Of a DNA stretch of 30,287 nucleotides, positions 8,873-17,209 are shown one piece after another. The translations under genes and the position numbers were made by a program. The notes under the pieces were generated by a model. The model made no database searches. It was not told the DNA's origin and saw only the letters and a list, made by a program, of their open reading frames with translations. Each line of letters opens with the position of its first letter. The stretch's first letter is position 1. Source of the DNA: a virus; the IMG/VR virus record IMGVR_UViG_3300031857_000950, positions 1 to 30,287 of that record; one strand, written 5' to 3'.

Positions 8873-10791
8873 CAGGCAAACCGCTTTGAGGTTGCGACCA
8901 GCAATTCAGGCATGCGGCGGATTAGAACCCGGTCGCGCTCGTCAAGGATCGAACGGAACTGCGCTTCGCCCATGGTCGAGCCTTGCGCATTGATCGTTGA
9001 ATTCAGCGAGACCACAGTCTCCCCGCCTCCACCGCGCGGCCGGTTGTCCTGCATTGGAGTAGGCGACACGAAGCCGCCGTCCGCGTAGCCCTTGGCGCGC
9101 TTGTGCAGCGCGTCGAGGTTGCCAACGCCGATCCGGCGCGTGGCGGCCGCGCTGAACACGAATTCCTGACCATGCACGACGCCCGCCGCCGCATGGCGTG
9201 GGCCGTTGCCGGTATAGCCGCCCGAGGCGAAGCCGCCCAACTTGAGAGCGCCGCCGATCAGCCCGCCCGGCGCGCTGGTGCCCGACGACATGCCGAGGAT
9301 GCCGGCAAGCGGTCCCTGCCCCAAGATAAGCGCCTGCAGGGCCGCCTTGGCGATGGCGTTCGCCACGTTGCGGAACACGTCTTCAAGCGACTTGCCCTGC
9401 ATGATGGCGCTGTCGAGCGCGTCGATAAGCTGATTTCCGGCGAAGTTCGCCGCGTCAAAGGCGCCTTCACGCGCGCGCTTGATGCCTTCGAGCTTGATGC
9501 GCAGCTCTTCGTTTTTCTGGACCTGCTTGTCGATGATCGCCAGTTGTTCCGCATCCGTAACAGTTCCGATGCGGGCAAGTTCGATGGCCTTCTGGCGTTC
9601 CGCGTTCGACTTGCCGACGGTATCGACTTCCGCCTGCAGGATGCGCCCGGCCATTTCGAGCCGTTCGATGTAGCGGACAACCTGATTGTAGCGCTGCTCT
9701 TCTTCGCTCAGCGCATTGCTGGCGCCACCGCCGCCGCCGCTTTCGTCCTTCTTCGTCGGGATGATCGCGGTTTGCTTGTACCTGGCAAGCAGCTGGCGCT
9801 GCAGCACAGGGTCTTGCGCAACGCTGAATTGCGTCGGGAGCGTGCCGAACGGATTCATCGCGGCGTTGCCGATCATGGCGCCGACTTGAGCGCCGGCCGC
9901 GCGCGCCGTTGCGTTCGGGGCCACCGCCGCGCGAATGTTCCGCCCCAATTCCATGGCGCCCGAGATCATCCGCCCGATAGTCTCGGACCAATCCGACGCC
10001 ATTTGCGCCACGCCAGCCTTCCATGAAGCGACGATGTTCGCGGTTACGCGCGTCCAGGCTTCATCGAATTCCGCAGCCTTGCGAATGATCTCGTCGTCTA
10101 TGACCTGACCCGCAGCCGCAGCATTGTTGCGCATCGTCAGGAATTGCCCGGCCCCATTCTCCAAGAGCGGAATCATGCTTTCGGGGATGCCGAGCTTTTT
10201 GGCGATGTCGATCTTGTCGAGTTCCGTTCCGGCCCGGCTGATGAGGTCCGCCGCGATGACAAGCGCCTCATTGACGCCGATCACAGCGCCGTTTCGATCT
10301 TTCCACTTGATGTTGTTCGCGTCGAGAAGCTTGGTCAGGTCGTTCTCTTCGCGGCGGGCTTCGTTCAACGCCTTCGCGATTCCTATCGCGCCCTTGTTGA
10401 CGTCCGCAGCCGACACGCCAACCTGTGCGCCGGCAAGCTGAATGGTCTGCAGATCGCGCAAGCTGATCGCGGCCTTCTTGGCCGTGCGCTCGATCTCCAA
10501 GAGTTCTTTGCCGACCGAGATTGACGCGCCGACAAGCGCGAGAAAGCCCAGCGAAGCCAGCCCCGCGACAAGGCTCGTCAGCCGCCCGACGGCCGCCCCC
10601 ACGCGCGAATAGGACTGGACCATATTGTCATTCGCCGCGACCACCTGCCTCGCCGCATTGCTCGCCGTTGTCCCCATGCCCCGCGCAGCCGCCTCCGCAC
10701 GCTTTGCAGCGCCCGGCATCTTGTCCAGTTCGCGATTGGCGCGCTCGACGTCCGTTGAACGGACTTCAAGACCAAGGACGGCCAGATCCAT
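8872..10791 (-). CDS. Tail tape measure protein
   Basis: 639 residues from ATG at 10791, which has AGGTGA about six bases upstream. A GTG at 10800 would add three residues. Helical, alanine-rich N-terminus, a hydrophobic segment around 70-95 (LTSLVAGLASLGFLALVGA), a coiled-coil-rich middle (about 360-450) and a glycine/alanine-rich C-terminal region (GGFASGGYTGNG, GFVSPTPMQ) typical of lambda-H type tape measures. The tape measure sets tail length and is ejected into the cell at infection. At about 640 residues the predicted tail is short to medium for a siphophage, near 95 nm by the usual rule of 1.5 angstrom per residue. It directly follows the tail assembly chaperone genes. Confidence 0.9.
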   Translation of the reverse strand: MDLAVLGLEVRSTDVERANRELDKMPGAAKRAEAAARGMGTTASNAARQVVAANDNMVQSYSRVGAAVGRLTSLVAGLASLGFLALVGASISVGKELLEIERTAKKAAISLRDLQTIQLAGAQVGVSAADVNKGAIGIAKALNEARREENDLTKLLDANNIKWKDRNGAVIGVNEALVIAADLISRAGTELDKIDIAKKLGIPESMIPLLENGAGQFLTMRNNAAAAGQVIDDEIIRKAAEFDEAWTRVTANIVASWKAGVAQMASDWSETIGRMISGAMELGRNIRAAVAPNATARAAGAQVGAMIGNAAMNPFGTLPTQFSVAQDPVLQRQLLARYKQTAIIPTKKDESGGGGGASNALSEEEQRYNQVVRYIERLEMAGRILQAEVDTVGKSNAERQKAIELARIGTVTDAEQLAIIDKQVQKNEELRIKLEGIKRAREGAFDAANFAGNQLIDALDSAIMQGKSLEDVFRNVANAIAKAALQALILGQGPLAGILGMSSGTSAPGGLIGGALKLGGFASGGYTGNGPRHAAAGVVHGQEFVFSAAATRRIGVGNLDALHKRAKGYADGGFVSPTPMQDNRPRGGGGETVVSLNSTINAQGSTMGEAQFRSILDERDRVLIRRMPELLVATSKRFA

Positions 10792-10812
10792 GTGCTTCAC
10801 CTGTCCTTAGCG

Positions 10813-11190
10813 TTATTTCCGGCTGGCCTTCGCCTGCTCATCAAGAGCCGCGGAATCCATCGCCGTGATGATTTCGATCTCCCACGGCTCGGGCATGGCG
10901 CCGGTCAACCGGGACCAAGCTTCGATTTCAGAGTAGGAGACGGGATTGCGTGAGAAGCCGTTGGACCCGCAGCGCCCTATGAGCGCCCGCGCCCATTCCA
11001 GCAGATATTCAAAGCCCGGCGGCGGGTCCGGGTCTTCAATGTGCTGCCCGGCCTGCGTTAGATGCTGGCGGGCCGTGACGCCCTTTTCATCCGGCGTTCC
11101 GAGTCGGACGTGATGCCTGACGATTTCGCAAAGTTCGACCGTCAGGCTTTGATGAAAGACGCCTGATCTTCCGCCGCCTTGTCGATCTGC
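10813..11190 (-). CDS. Tail assembly chaperone extension, out of frame with no usual start (lambda gpGT-like)
   Basis: Open reading frame in the -1 frame relative to the gpG-like gene. It is free of stops from 11190 to the TAA at 10813-10815 and lies between that gene and the tape measure. It encodes about 110 residues after the overlap, with FEYLLEWARALIG, NGFSRNPVSYSEIEAWSRL and EIEIITAMD, typical of phage tail assembly chaperone C-terminal domains. There is no ATG, GTG or TTG until deep inside the domain. Either ribosomes shift -1 within 11142-11190 to make a fusion, as in lambda G/GT, or translation restarts at the CTG (11143-11145) that overlaps the upstream TGA. No canonical X-XXY-YYZ heptamer is present in the overlap. 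The protein should act transiently on the tape measure during tail assembly. Confidence 0.75.
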   Translation of the reverse strand, partial: ADRQGGGRSGVFHQSLTVELCEIVRHHVRLGTPDEKGVTARQHLTQAGQHIEDPDPPPGFEYLLEWARALIGRCGSNGFSRNPVSYSEIEAWSRLTGAMPEPWEIEIITAMDSAALDEQAKASRK

Positions 11191-11543
11191 TCACGGATGA
11201 AAAACAGATCGGGATTGCCCAGAACGGTCAAGACGTTCTCAGGCGTGCATTCGAGCGGCTTGCCGTTGAGCGTGAATCCCGACCACGACACAACCGCAGC
11301 GGCGGTGATTTCCAGCGCCTTCTCTTCAATCTCTTCGACGGTGCCGATCTTCTTCGGGTTGCGCTTGCTTTCGCGGATCGCCGCATTCGCCATCTTGCGT
11401 TGAACGCGCTTGACCCGTTCCCCCTCGTATGAGGCGACCCGGACCTTTAGGCCGGTTCCCGCCCCGGTCTTCGGGTGCTTGATTTCGATCTCGACGCCTT
11501 CGTCAAACGACTTCGCGAGGCCGTCAAATTGGCTCAGGTCCAT
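11142..11543 (-). CDS. Tail assembly chaperone (lambda gpG-like)
   Basis: 133 residues, mixed charge, with the compact alpha/beta pattern of siphophage tail assembly chaperones (MDLSQFDGLAKSFDEGVEIE at the start; ENVLTVLGNPDLFFIREQID near the end). It sits between tail tube and tape measure genes, the invariant place of the G/GT pair. The stop TGA is at 11142-11144. The overlapping downstream frame (10813-11190) carries the second chaperone domain and is probably expressed as a fusion to this protein. Expected role: binds the tape measure and recruits tail tube subunits, and is absent from the finished virion. Confidence 0.85.
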   Translation of the reverse strand: MDLSQFDGLAKSFDEGVEIEIKHPKTGAGTGLKVRVASYEGERVKRVQRKMANAAIRESKRNPKKIGTVEEIEEKALEITAAAVVSWSGFTLNGKPLECTPENVLTVLGNPDLFFIREQIDKAAEDQASFIKA

Positions 11544-11552
11544 GTGATCCTC

Positions 11553-12461
11553 TTACGCGGGGACGCGTGTCACGACGATGTTGGAAGCGCTGCCAGACGA
11601 GTACAACGCCTGAAAGCTCATAGACACCACAAGCGAGGTGCCAACGCCGCGCTGGCGGGCCCCTGAAGTATACTTCAGCCTTGGAATGAGAATCGTGAGA
11701 TCGCCGCCGGCGGGACCGTCCAGCGTCACCTCAAGAGAGCTTTCCGTCTCGTTCAGGAACTTGCTCAGAAGCGTTGCGCTTTCGAGCAGGAAGGTCGCCG
11801 TCCCGGTGATGACGTTCTGACCGAGCGTCATTTCCTTTGCGAGATCGGACGGGCCGACGACAAAGATCGGCTCCACATTGCGCGCGATGTTCAATTCAAG
11901 CGCGGTGAGGTTGGCGATGGCGCTGCCGCCCTCATTGATCGTGCCGGTAAAGCCGGAGAACGGCGGGTGAGAGGCTACGGCCGTAGGCGAGCCGAGAGAG
12001 GTTCCAGACCATGCCTGATTGCGGCCGATGATCCCGAAAGAGCCCGTCACCATCGCCTCGGGCTGAATGTTGAGGCTCATAGAATTGATCACGGCGCCCG
12101 TGGTCACCGCATACTGCGAAATGTCCGTGTGGCGCTCTTCCAGCGTGAAGAACCGCGCCGTGCGCCCGGCTTTCAGGACGTTGGTTGTCCACGTCCCGCC
12201 AAGGGCCGCCTCGAGCCATGCGTCGAAGGCGCCATACGAAAGCTCGAAGCCCAGATCGGCATTGACCCGGCGCATGCCGTGGCGCATGTCGGTAATCTGT
12301 CCATCGGAGCGGATTTCCTCCGAAACAAAGCCGGGCTTTTCGACGTTCGGGAAGCCGCCGGTGAAGCGCAAGAGCTTCATGGTCGGCGTGTCGGGCGTCG
12401 TGCCAAACGTCACCTCGGGAACAAAGGCGATGTCCCTTGCGAAGTCGCTGCCTGTGGGCAT
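11553..12461 (-). CDS. Major tail tube protein
   Basis: 302 residues. The opening MPTGSDFARDIAFVPEVTFGTTP and the later ITDMRHGMRRVNADLGFELSYG are characteristic of phage tail tube proteins of the Phage_tube_2 type. The rest is beta-rich, ending SMSFQALYSSG. This subunit polymerises as hexameric rings round the tape measure to make the tail shaft. It has AGGAA about eight bases before its ATG. The gene is between the tail terminator group and the tail chaperones, as expected. Confidence 0.85.
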   Translation of the reverse strand: MPTGSDFARDIAFVPEVTFGTTPDTPTMKLLRFTGGFPNVEKPGFVSEEIRSDGQITDMRHGMRRVNADLGFELSYGAFDAWLEAALGGTWTTNVLKAGRTARFFTLEERHTDISQYAVTTGAVINSMSLNIQPEAMVTGSFGIIGRNQAWSGTSLGSPTAVASHPPFSGFTGTINEGGSAIANLTALELNIARNVEPIFVVGPSDLAKEMTLGQNVITGTATFLLESATLLSKFLNETESSLEVTLDGPAGGDLTILIPRLKYTSGARQRGVGTSLVVSMSFQALYSSGSASNIVVTRVPA

Positions 12462-12464
12462 GGG

Positions 12465-12647
12465 TCAGGTTCCTTTCTTGACCGGCGCGGCCGGCTTGGT
12501 TTCAACTCGTTCGGCCTTGCCGGCGGCGATGAGCGCCGCGGCTTCCTTCTGATCGACGGTGAACGTCTCCCCCGGCTGCATGGGGCGGACGGAATCGCCC
12601 TCCATGCGCGGGAAGCGCCGGAGCGCCCGCAGTTCGGTCTTCGCCAT
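12465..12647 (-). CDS. Small DUF7210-like phage protein
   Basis: 60 residues (ATG at 12645-12647). The pattern ALRRF...QPGETFTVDQKEAAALIAAGKAE matches small phage proteins in which a short beta motif (PGE-x-F-x-V) is followed by a helix with L-I-x-A-G-K-A. It ends in a lysine-rich tail. It lies between tail terminator and tail tube genes. Role unknown. Confidence 0.7.
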   Translation of the reverse strand: MAKTELRALRRFPRMEGDSVRPMQPGETFTVDQKEAAALIAAGKAERVETKPAAPVKKGT

Positions 12648-12658
12648 GTTCGGGGATC

Positions 12659-13087
12659 CTATGAATTGGCCGCGTCGGCCTGATAGCGGATGCTGACCGG
12701 GACCATGTACGAGACGCCATCCACCAAGGCCGGGGCCACGGACGGCGGTTCGGGAATGCGGATTAGAAGGGATTCCCGCGTGAATTCCGTCCCGCGCTTG
12801 AAGTGGTCGATGATCTTGCCCGCGATTTCCTTGGGCGCTGTTTCGCCCACGCCAAGCGGCCACATCACATCAATCTGAAACAGGCCCTGATGCCGGTTGA
12901 AGCCCGTCGAGCCAAGGCTGATCTGCTGCGTGGTGTTCGGCAGATGCCGTGCCCGGAGATACTTGCCCGAGGCCGGAGGCGAAAACGAAATGTTCGGGTA
13001 CGAGACCGGCAGCGCCGGCGTAAACGTCAGCGCCGCGAGCCGGGCCGCGAAGCCTTCGAGGATCTTCGTTTCGACATAAAGGGCCAA
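12659..13087 (-). CDS. Tail terminator-like protein
   Basis: 142 residues. Pattern of DUF4128/lambda-U-like tail terminators: N-terminal helix (KILEGFAARLAALTF), a beta segment YLRARHLPN, the central FQIDVMWPLGVGETAPKEIAGKI, then a C-terminal strand MVPVSIRYQ. The protein caps the tail tube and docks it to the head. The start is TTG at 13085-13087, supported by GAAAGG about eight bases upstream. The region between this start and the HK97 gp10-like gene (13088-13249) has no leftward gene but contains a small rightward frame. Confidence 0.75.
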   Translation of the reverse strand: MALYVETKILEGFAARLAALTFTPALPVSYPNISFSPPASGKYLRARHLPNTTQQISLGSTGFNRHQGLFQIDVMWPLGVGETAPKEIAGKIIDHFKRGTEFTRESLLIRIPEPPSVAPALVDGVSYMVPVSIRYQADAANS

Positions 13088-13104
13088 TGTGGTAGCCTTT
13101 CGGA

Positions 13105-13299
13105 ATGCCCGAACCGTTATCCGACGATGAAGTCGCGGACTTGCTTCACCGCCTCGTGTTCGATTTGCAGGACGTGACCGGGGCCACGACGCGGGGAGAC
13201 ACCGCGATCAAGGCGTCCCGCGCTGCGGTCCTGATGTTTCTCGCCGCGCTTATCCGCGCGCAGCAACCCGAGACTTCGCCGCCGCCACCGCCCGAGTGA
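13105..13299 (+). CDS. Small antisense-oriented hypothetical protein
   Basis: 64 residues running against the late operon, in the 162-base gap between the HK97 gp10-like and tail terminator genes and overlapping the end of the former by 50 bases. The protein has an acidic start (MPEPLSDDEVADLL), a hydrophobic helix (AAVLMFLAALI) and a proline tail. Third codon positions are GC-rich, as in real genes here, and the frame explains an otherwise empty gap. Against it: no convincing Shine-Dalgarno (only CGGA next to ATG) and no recognised family. It could be a moron-like gene or a chance frame. Confidence 0.4.
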   Translation: MPEPLSDDEVADLLHRLVFDLQDVTGATTRGDTAIKASRAAVLMFLAALIRAQQPETSPPPPPE

Positions 13300-13666
13300 C
13301 ATGCGCCGGCCATGCCTGGGCCGCCAGCCTGACCATTCCGGCGCCCGGCCTGCCCCGCGCCCCATATTCGACGTGCGCCGCGTAGTTCGCGACGAAGGTT
13401 CCAAAGATCGACTGCCCCGGCTTCATGCCCGAGATCGCCAGCGAATAGGGCTGGGCCGTGTAGCCGTCGCCTTGCTTGCCGCGCATCGGCAGCGGCGCGT
13501 TGGTCGTCACCGTGAACGAGGCTCGCAAGTAGCCAGTTCGGACCGGAGTTCGCTGGATCACATCTTCGACCACGGCTTGCGCGGCCGTCTTGACCACCGC
13601 GTCCATGCGCTGTTGCGTTTCGCGAACCCATGAATCGACCGAGGCCGAGAACGATTGCTGCGGCAT
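13250..13666 (-). CDS. HK97 gp10-like head-tail protein
   Basis: 138 residues. The pattern VVEDVIQRTPVRTGYLRASF at about 32-51 and FVANYAAHVEYGARGRPGAGMV at about 89-110 is diagnostic of HK97 gp10-type proteins (T-P-V-x-T-G-x-L-R-x-S and Y-A-x-x-V-E-Y-G). These are small neck proteins at the head-tail joint. It follows the MuF-like gene with a few bases between, and precedes the tail terminator. Confidence 0.85.
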   Translation of the reverse strand: MPQQSFSASVDSWVRETQQRMDAVVKTAAQAVVEDVIQRTPVRTGYLRASFTVTTNAPLPMRGKQGDGYTAQPYSLAISGMKPGQSIFGTFVANYAAHVEYGARGRPGAGMVRLAAQAWPAHVTRAVAAAKSRVAARG

Positions 13667-13670
13667 CGGC

Positions 13671-14696
13671 TCACCTCAGATTTGCAAGGAAGTCGATTCT
13701 CAGCAGTTGCGTGCAACGGCAGTTAATCACTTCCTCGGGCGGCCCGTTCGGATCGCCGGGGTATTGCAGGCCATTCGAGAAGGGCTGATCAATGCCCATA
13801 CTCTCGCCATCAAGCGCGGCGTGCGTGTCGCGGGTCCGCTTGTCCTTCGTCGCGACCCAGACCTTGCGCACGTCCTGCCGGCTGACCGCGCCGGAGTCGA
13901 TCGCCTGCCGCATGCTCTCGAATTGCGAGGCATGAAGCGACACCATCGCCTCGGTTCGGGCGATTGTTTCGCCGCGCAGCTGCAGCAGCGAGTCCGCGTA
14001 CCGCCCCACGATCCGGTTGATCGTCTCAGCGTCCAGGGGCTTGCCGTCCCTGATCGCCTTCAGAATGGTCCGGTCGAAGCGCTTGTCGCGTCGCGTGCGC
14101 CCCAGGAACGCCCGTAGCTGGCTTGCTTCGCCCGAGGCCAGTTCGGCCCGCGCATTGGCGACGAACCGCTCCTGCGCCGATGTGAGGCCAAGGATGCCGC
14201 CTTCTCTGCGTCCGGTTACACGTGAAACACGCCCGATCACGTCAAGGCCGACGCTCCGGGGATTGCGCCCCGCCGCCATGCCTTCGGTGAGCGCTGCCCT
14301 GACAGCAATGCGCTGATCGTCCACAATCCGCGTGATCGCCTGGCTCGAATGGTTTGTGAGCCAGCTTTCCGCCCGCGGATTCCTTGCATCGAACCGGATC
14401 ACAAGCCGCGCGCCGGTCGGATCGCGTAGCGTCGGCAAGCCCGAGGTCGTCGCGGATCCGCCCGAAATGTAAGCCTGCCTGATCGCCTCATCCAAGCCCC
14501 GGAAGGCTACAGGGTCGATGTGCATGGCGCGAATGGCGCCTTCGACGTCTCCGCGTTCAAGCAGCGCCGCAATGCGCCCGATTTCGGCTTGAGATTTGAT
14601 ATCTTCTATCGCCTCAAGGAAGGCCCTTTGCAGGGACGGTTCAAAGGATGCGATCAGTTCGCGCAGCCGGGCCGCGCTGTTGGGCGTGCGTGCCAT
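13671..14696 (-). CDS. Minor head protein, Mu gpF-like
   Basis: 341 residues. The C-terminal part carries the Mu F-like signature: RGETIARTEAMVSLHASQ, then KDKRTRDTHAALDGE, GLQYPGDPNGPPEE and INCRC near 325, the conserved end with paired cysteines. The N-terminal half is helical. Such proteins are attached to the portal inside the head and assist head assembly or are injected with DNA. Its ATG shares one base with the stop of the head-tail connector gene (14696). Usually MuF lies next to the portal; here it lies downstream of the coat and connector genes, a less common order. Confidence 0.88.
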   Translation of the reverse strand: MARTPNSAARLRELIASFEPSLQRAFLEAIEDIKSQAEIGRIAALLERGDVEGAIRAMHIDPVAFRGLDEAIRQAYISGGSATTSGLPTLRDPTGARLVIRFDARNPRAESWLTNHSSQAITRIVDDQRIAVRAALTEGMAAGRNPRSVGLDVIGRVSRVTGRREGGILGLTSAQERFVANARAELASGEASQLRAFLGRTRRDKRFDRTILKAIRDGKPLDAETINRIVGRYADSLLQLRGETIARTEAMVSLHASQFESMRQAIDSGAVSRQDVRKVWVATKDKRTRDTHAALDGESMGIDQPFSNGLQYPGDPNGPPEEVINCRCTQLLRIDFLANLR

Positions 14697-15115
14697 CAGA
14701 TCGCCAGCATCAGTTCATAGGCCACCGCCACGCCAGCCGGCGCAATGGTGCGGACGGTTTCAATCTCCTGCCATGCGTGCGAGGCGTCGGTCGCGGTGTC
14801 CACAAATGCCAGAGATTGCCCCAGAATGATCTTGTCGTTGTCGGTCGGAACCACGCCCGCCGCGCCGGAAATGATCGCCATGCGCTTGGTCGATGCGATC
14901 AGCGTGCCGTTTATGTCGCGCTGCTCAACGTCGGTCACGATAGCCTTCACGGCGAAATACGTCGGGTTTCCGACTGTTGGATTCCATGCGTCGCCTGTGA
15001 CCGCACCGTCCCGGCGAATGGTCACCGGATAGCCGTTCGGCGTTGCGGTATCGGCCAGCGTCTTGCCGATCGTCCTGTCGACCACGCCTGCGAGTTTGGT
15101 CCAGTTGACGGCCAT
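14696..15115 (-). CDS. Probable head-tail connector / stopper protein
   Basis: 139 residues, no firm family. The sequence is beta-rich, with PVTIRRD near 29-35 and IVPTDND-like VVPTDNDKIILG near 88-99, the pattern of small neck proteins (head-closure, lambda FII or SPP1 gp16 type). It is coupled at both ends by one-base overlaps with the MuF-like and adaptor genes. The role is inferred from context. Confidence 0.65.
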   Translation of the reverse strand: MAVNWTKLAGVVDRTIGKTLADTATPNGYPVTIRRDGAVTGDAWNPTVGNPTYFAVKAIVTDVEQRDINGTLIASTKRMAIISGAAGVVPTDNDKIILGQSLAFVDTATDASHAWQEIETVRTIAPAGVAVAYELMLAI

Positions 15116-15639
15116 CAGACCCGCGCCGCCCTGCCGAATAGCCCGCCGCTGCCCGTGCGCAGAAGCCCCGCAATCAGATCGCGCACCACAAGCAAGGTCG
15201 GCCGGTTTGCGCCAGCGCCCGGGCCTGCATTGGCGAATTGCACCGAGACAGATCCCGCCGTGACGCTCTTCACCGTTTCGGCTGTCGTTACGTCCGGGTT
15301 CATGGCGCCAGGCGATACGAGTTCGCGCAAAGCAACTTCACAAGTCGCATGCCTGATCTCGACCGGAACCTCGTCCGAGCGAACATCAAAGCCGTCCTGA
15401 TCGACCACGCCGCCGCGCGGCCATGCAAGGGCCTGCAGGCGGGGCCGGAATTGCCAGCCCTGCCACGGGTAGGCGTTGGACAGAAACAGGCTGGCGCGGC
15501 GCAGCGCAGCCTCCTTAAGGCTGTCTGAGCCGGTCCATGTCGTGTTGCCGCGCGCCAGGTGGTAGGCGTCGCATTCGGCCACCGAAACGAAGCTGTCGGC
15601 GTCCGTAAGGCCGGTTCCATCTTCGACGGTCAACGCCAT
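15115..15639 (-). CDS. Head-tail adaptor (DnaT-like ssDNA-binding family by sequence)
   Basis: 174 residues. It begins with MALTVEDGTGLTDADSFVSV and continues CDAYHLARGNTTW, ALRRASLFLS, WPRGGVVDQDG and EVPVEIRHATCEVALREL. This is the pattern of a phage family labelled DnaT-like ssDNA-binding in databases, but placed in head-tail modules. The helical bundle and position between coat and connector genes point to the ring adaptor that docks under the portal (gp6/gp15-type). I favour the adaptor role over ssDNA binding. The 1-base overlap with the next gene indicates coupling. Confidence 0.75.
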   Translation of the reverse strand: MALTVEDGTGLTDADSFVSVAECDAYHLARGNTTWTGSDSLKEAALRRASLFLSNAYPWQGWQFRPRLQALAWPRGGVVDQDGFDVRSDEVPVEIRHATCEVALRELVSPGAMNPDVTTAETVKSVTAGSVSVQFANAGPGAGANRPTLLVVRDLIAGLLRTGSGGLFGRAARV

Positions 15640-15652
15640 GGCTGAAATCCTC

Positions 15653-15985
15653 TTAAGCGGCGCGGCGCGCGAGTTCCGCTTCGATCACGGCGTCGGCCGC
15701 GTCGGCCTGCGTCTGGCCTTCGGCAGGCGTCAGAACGGCGTCGCCATTCAGCTTTTCAGCGAGCGAAACGCGGGTCTTCCAGTGCAGCGACTTCCAATCG
15801 CCGGGAATGTCGATGAGCGGAGCGCCGCTTGAAGTCTCGCCCTTGGCCGTCATGAGGTGGGCGACAAGCGCGCGCGCCTCATCGTCGGCCGGCTCGTGGA
15901 TTTCCGGGTTGAAACTGGAAAGATTGATGATGCGCGAGCCCTTCGGCCCATCGCGCTTAACTCGCACCGTCGGAAGGCTCGACAC
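15653..15985 (-). CDS. Small hypothetical protein next to coat gene
   Basis: 110 residues from a GTG start at 15983-15985 with AGGAG about seven bases upstream. It has a basic start (TVRVKRDGPKGSRIINLSSF), a PGDWKSLHWKTRVSLAEKLNG segment and an alanine-rich acidic C-terminal helix. I do not recognise the family. Similar short charged genes directly after coat genes are common in phages and may encode head-decoration or connector accessory proteins, but nothing in the sequence decides this. Confidence 0.65.
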   Translation of the reverse strand: MSSLPTVRVKRDGPKGSRIINLSSFNPEIHEPADDEARALVAHLMTAKGETSSGAPLIDIPGDWKSLHWKTRVSLAEKLNGDAVLTPAEGQTQADAADAVIEAELARRAA

Positions 15986-16048
15986 TGGCGTCTCCTGTTG
16001 AAAAGCCGAGGGCGCGGACGCCCCCGGCGATATGAAGCGCGGCCCCTA

Positions 16049-17209
16049 TTAGCCGAGCAGGATCGCAGCGTGACGGCCGGAGACCGCCTTGACGCCCCAG
16101 CAGATGCCCACTTCGTAGGACACCTGGCGATACTGACGATAGACCGCGACTTCGAACGAGAGGCCCGAGATCGGGTCCGTCACGATCATGCGATCGTCGG
16201 CCGCGTCGCCGCCGGTCGGGATGGCCGGAACGCGCGTAGCAAGCTGGAAGGCGTCACGGGTAAAGACCATGTTCGCCGTGTAGCTGTTGCCGATCGTGGC
16301 TTCGACCGTATCCGCGAGCGCGGCGCGAAGGCCCGGATCGTTGAGGATGATGTCAGCCTCAATTTCCGTCGTACCGGTGCCCACGATGTAGCGGCTCGTG
16401 TCGCCGGCGAAGGTGATCACGTCGCCCGCCTTGATGCCGGTCGAATTCACCGTGCCGCCGTCGAGGTGGATCGTGGTGTCGCCCACGACATAGCCCGCCG
16501 TCAGGTCGACGTCGTAGCCCGTGCCCGCGCCCTTGGTGTGCGCCTTGACCTGCCCGGAGTGATGGAACTCCGCGCCGAACAGGGGCTGCAGCTCGCCATT
16601 GCGGCGGGCCATGGCGTCACCGGCCTCGTTCACCTTGAACATGCCGGGCTGCTTACCGAGAAGTCGGGCCACGGCCGCAGAGCCGAGAACGACATGACGG
16701 TCGCTCATCGGGGCGCCGTTCTCGTCAAGGATGGCGAGGGCGTCGGTGAGCTGCGTGAAGTCGTCGGCGGTGCCGAACGGCGTGGTGCCGGCGGTGCCCA
16801 CACGATCCGCGCGCGAGGCGTGGACATAGAGGGCAGTCAGATCCGCTTCCATTTCGTTGCTGAGTGTACGCATGGCCTGCGCGAAGCGCTGCTGCGCAAT
16901 CGGCGCGTTGTTCGGGCCAAGGCCGCGCTCTTCTTCGCCGGTCAGGTTGAACGAAACCTTGCGGGCCTTCGTAATCGAAATATCAACGTAGTTGATCGTT
17001 TGGTCCGTTCCCGCCGGAGCCGTTGCAGCCGCCGTGATGTTGCCCGCCGACATAGCGCCGACAACGGGAGAGCGCACGGTCTGGCCGACTGCAGCCTGTG
17101 CGGCCTGGGCGTCCAAAGAGACGGCGTTGATCATGCCGACGCGCTCGCGCGAGACGACGTTCATTGCGTTGTAGATGATAGGGTAAAGACCCGTGAGCGT
17201 GTTTGCCAT
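16049..17209 (-). CDS. Major capsid protein, P22 coat-like
   Basis: 386 residues. The start MANTLTGLYPIIYNAMNVVSRE and later ITKARKVSFNLTGEEERGLG, FAQAMRTLSNEMEADLTALY and the C-terminal SGLSFEVAVYRQYRQVSYEVGICWGVKAV fit the P22 gp5-like coat family with the HK97 fold. A glycine-rich region (about 225-265, ADYVVGDTTIHLDGG-like) may be an inserted domain. It is preceded by a scaffold gene, as in P22. The translation start lies directly against an 11-bp inverted repeat that could mask its Shine-Dalgarno (17210-17260). Expected to be the most highly expressed late protein. Confidence 0.9.
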   Translation of the reverse strand: MANTLTGLYPIIYNAMNVVSRERVGMINAVSLDAQAAQAAVGQTVRSPVVGAMSAGNITAAATAPAGTDQTINYVDISITKARKVSFNLTGEEERGLGPNNAPIAQQRFAQAMRTLSNEMEADLTALYVHASRADRVGTAGTTPFGTADDFTQLTDALAILDENGAPMSDRHVVLGSAAVARLLGKQPGMFKVNEAGDAMARRNGELQPLFGAEFHHSGQVKAHTKGAGTGYDVDLTAGYVVGDTTIHLDGGTVNSTGIKAGDVITFAGDTSRYIVGTGTTEIEADIILNDPGLRAALADTVEATIGNSYTANMVFTRDAFQLATRVPAIPTGGDAADDRMIVTDPISGLSFEVAVYRQYRQVSYEVGICWGVKAVSGRHAAILLG

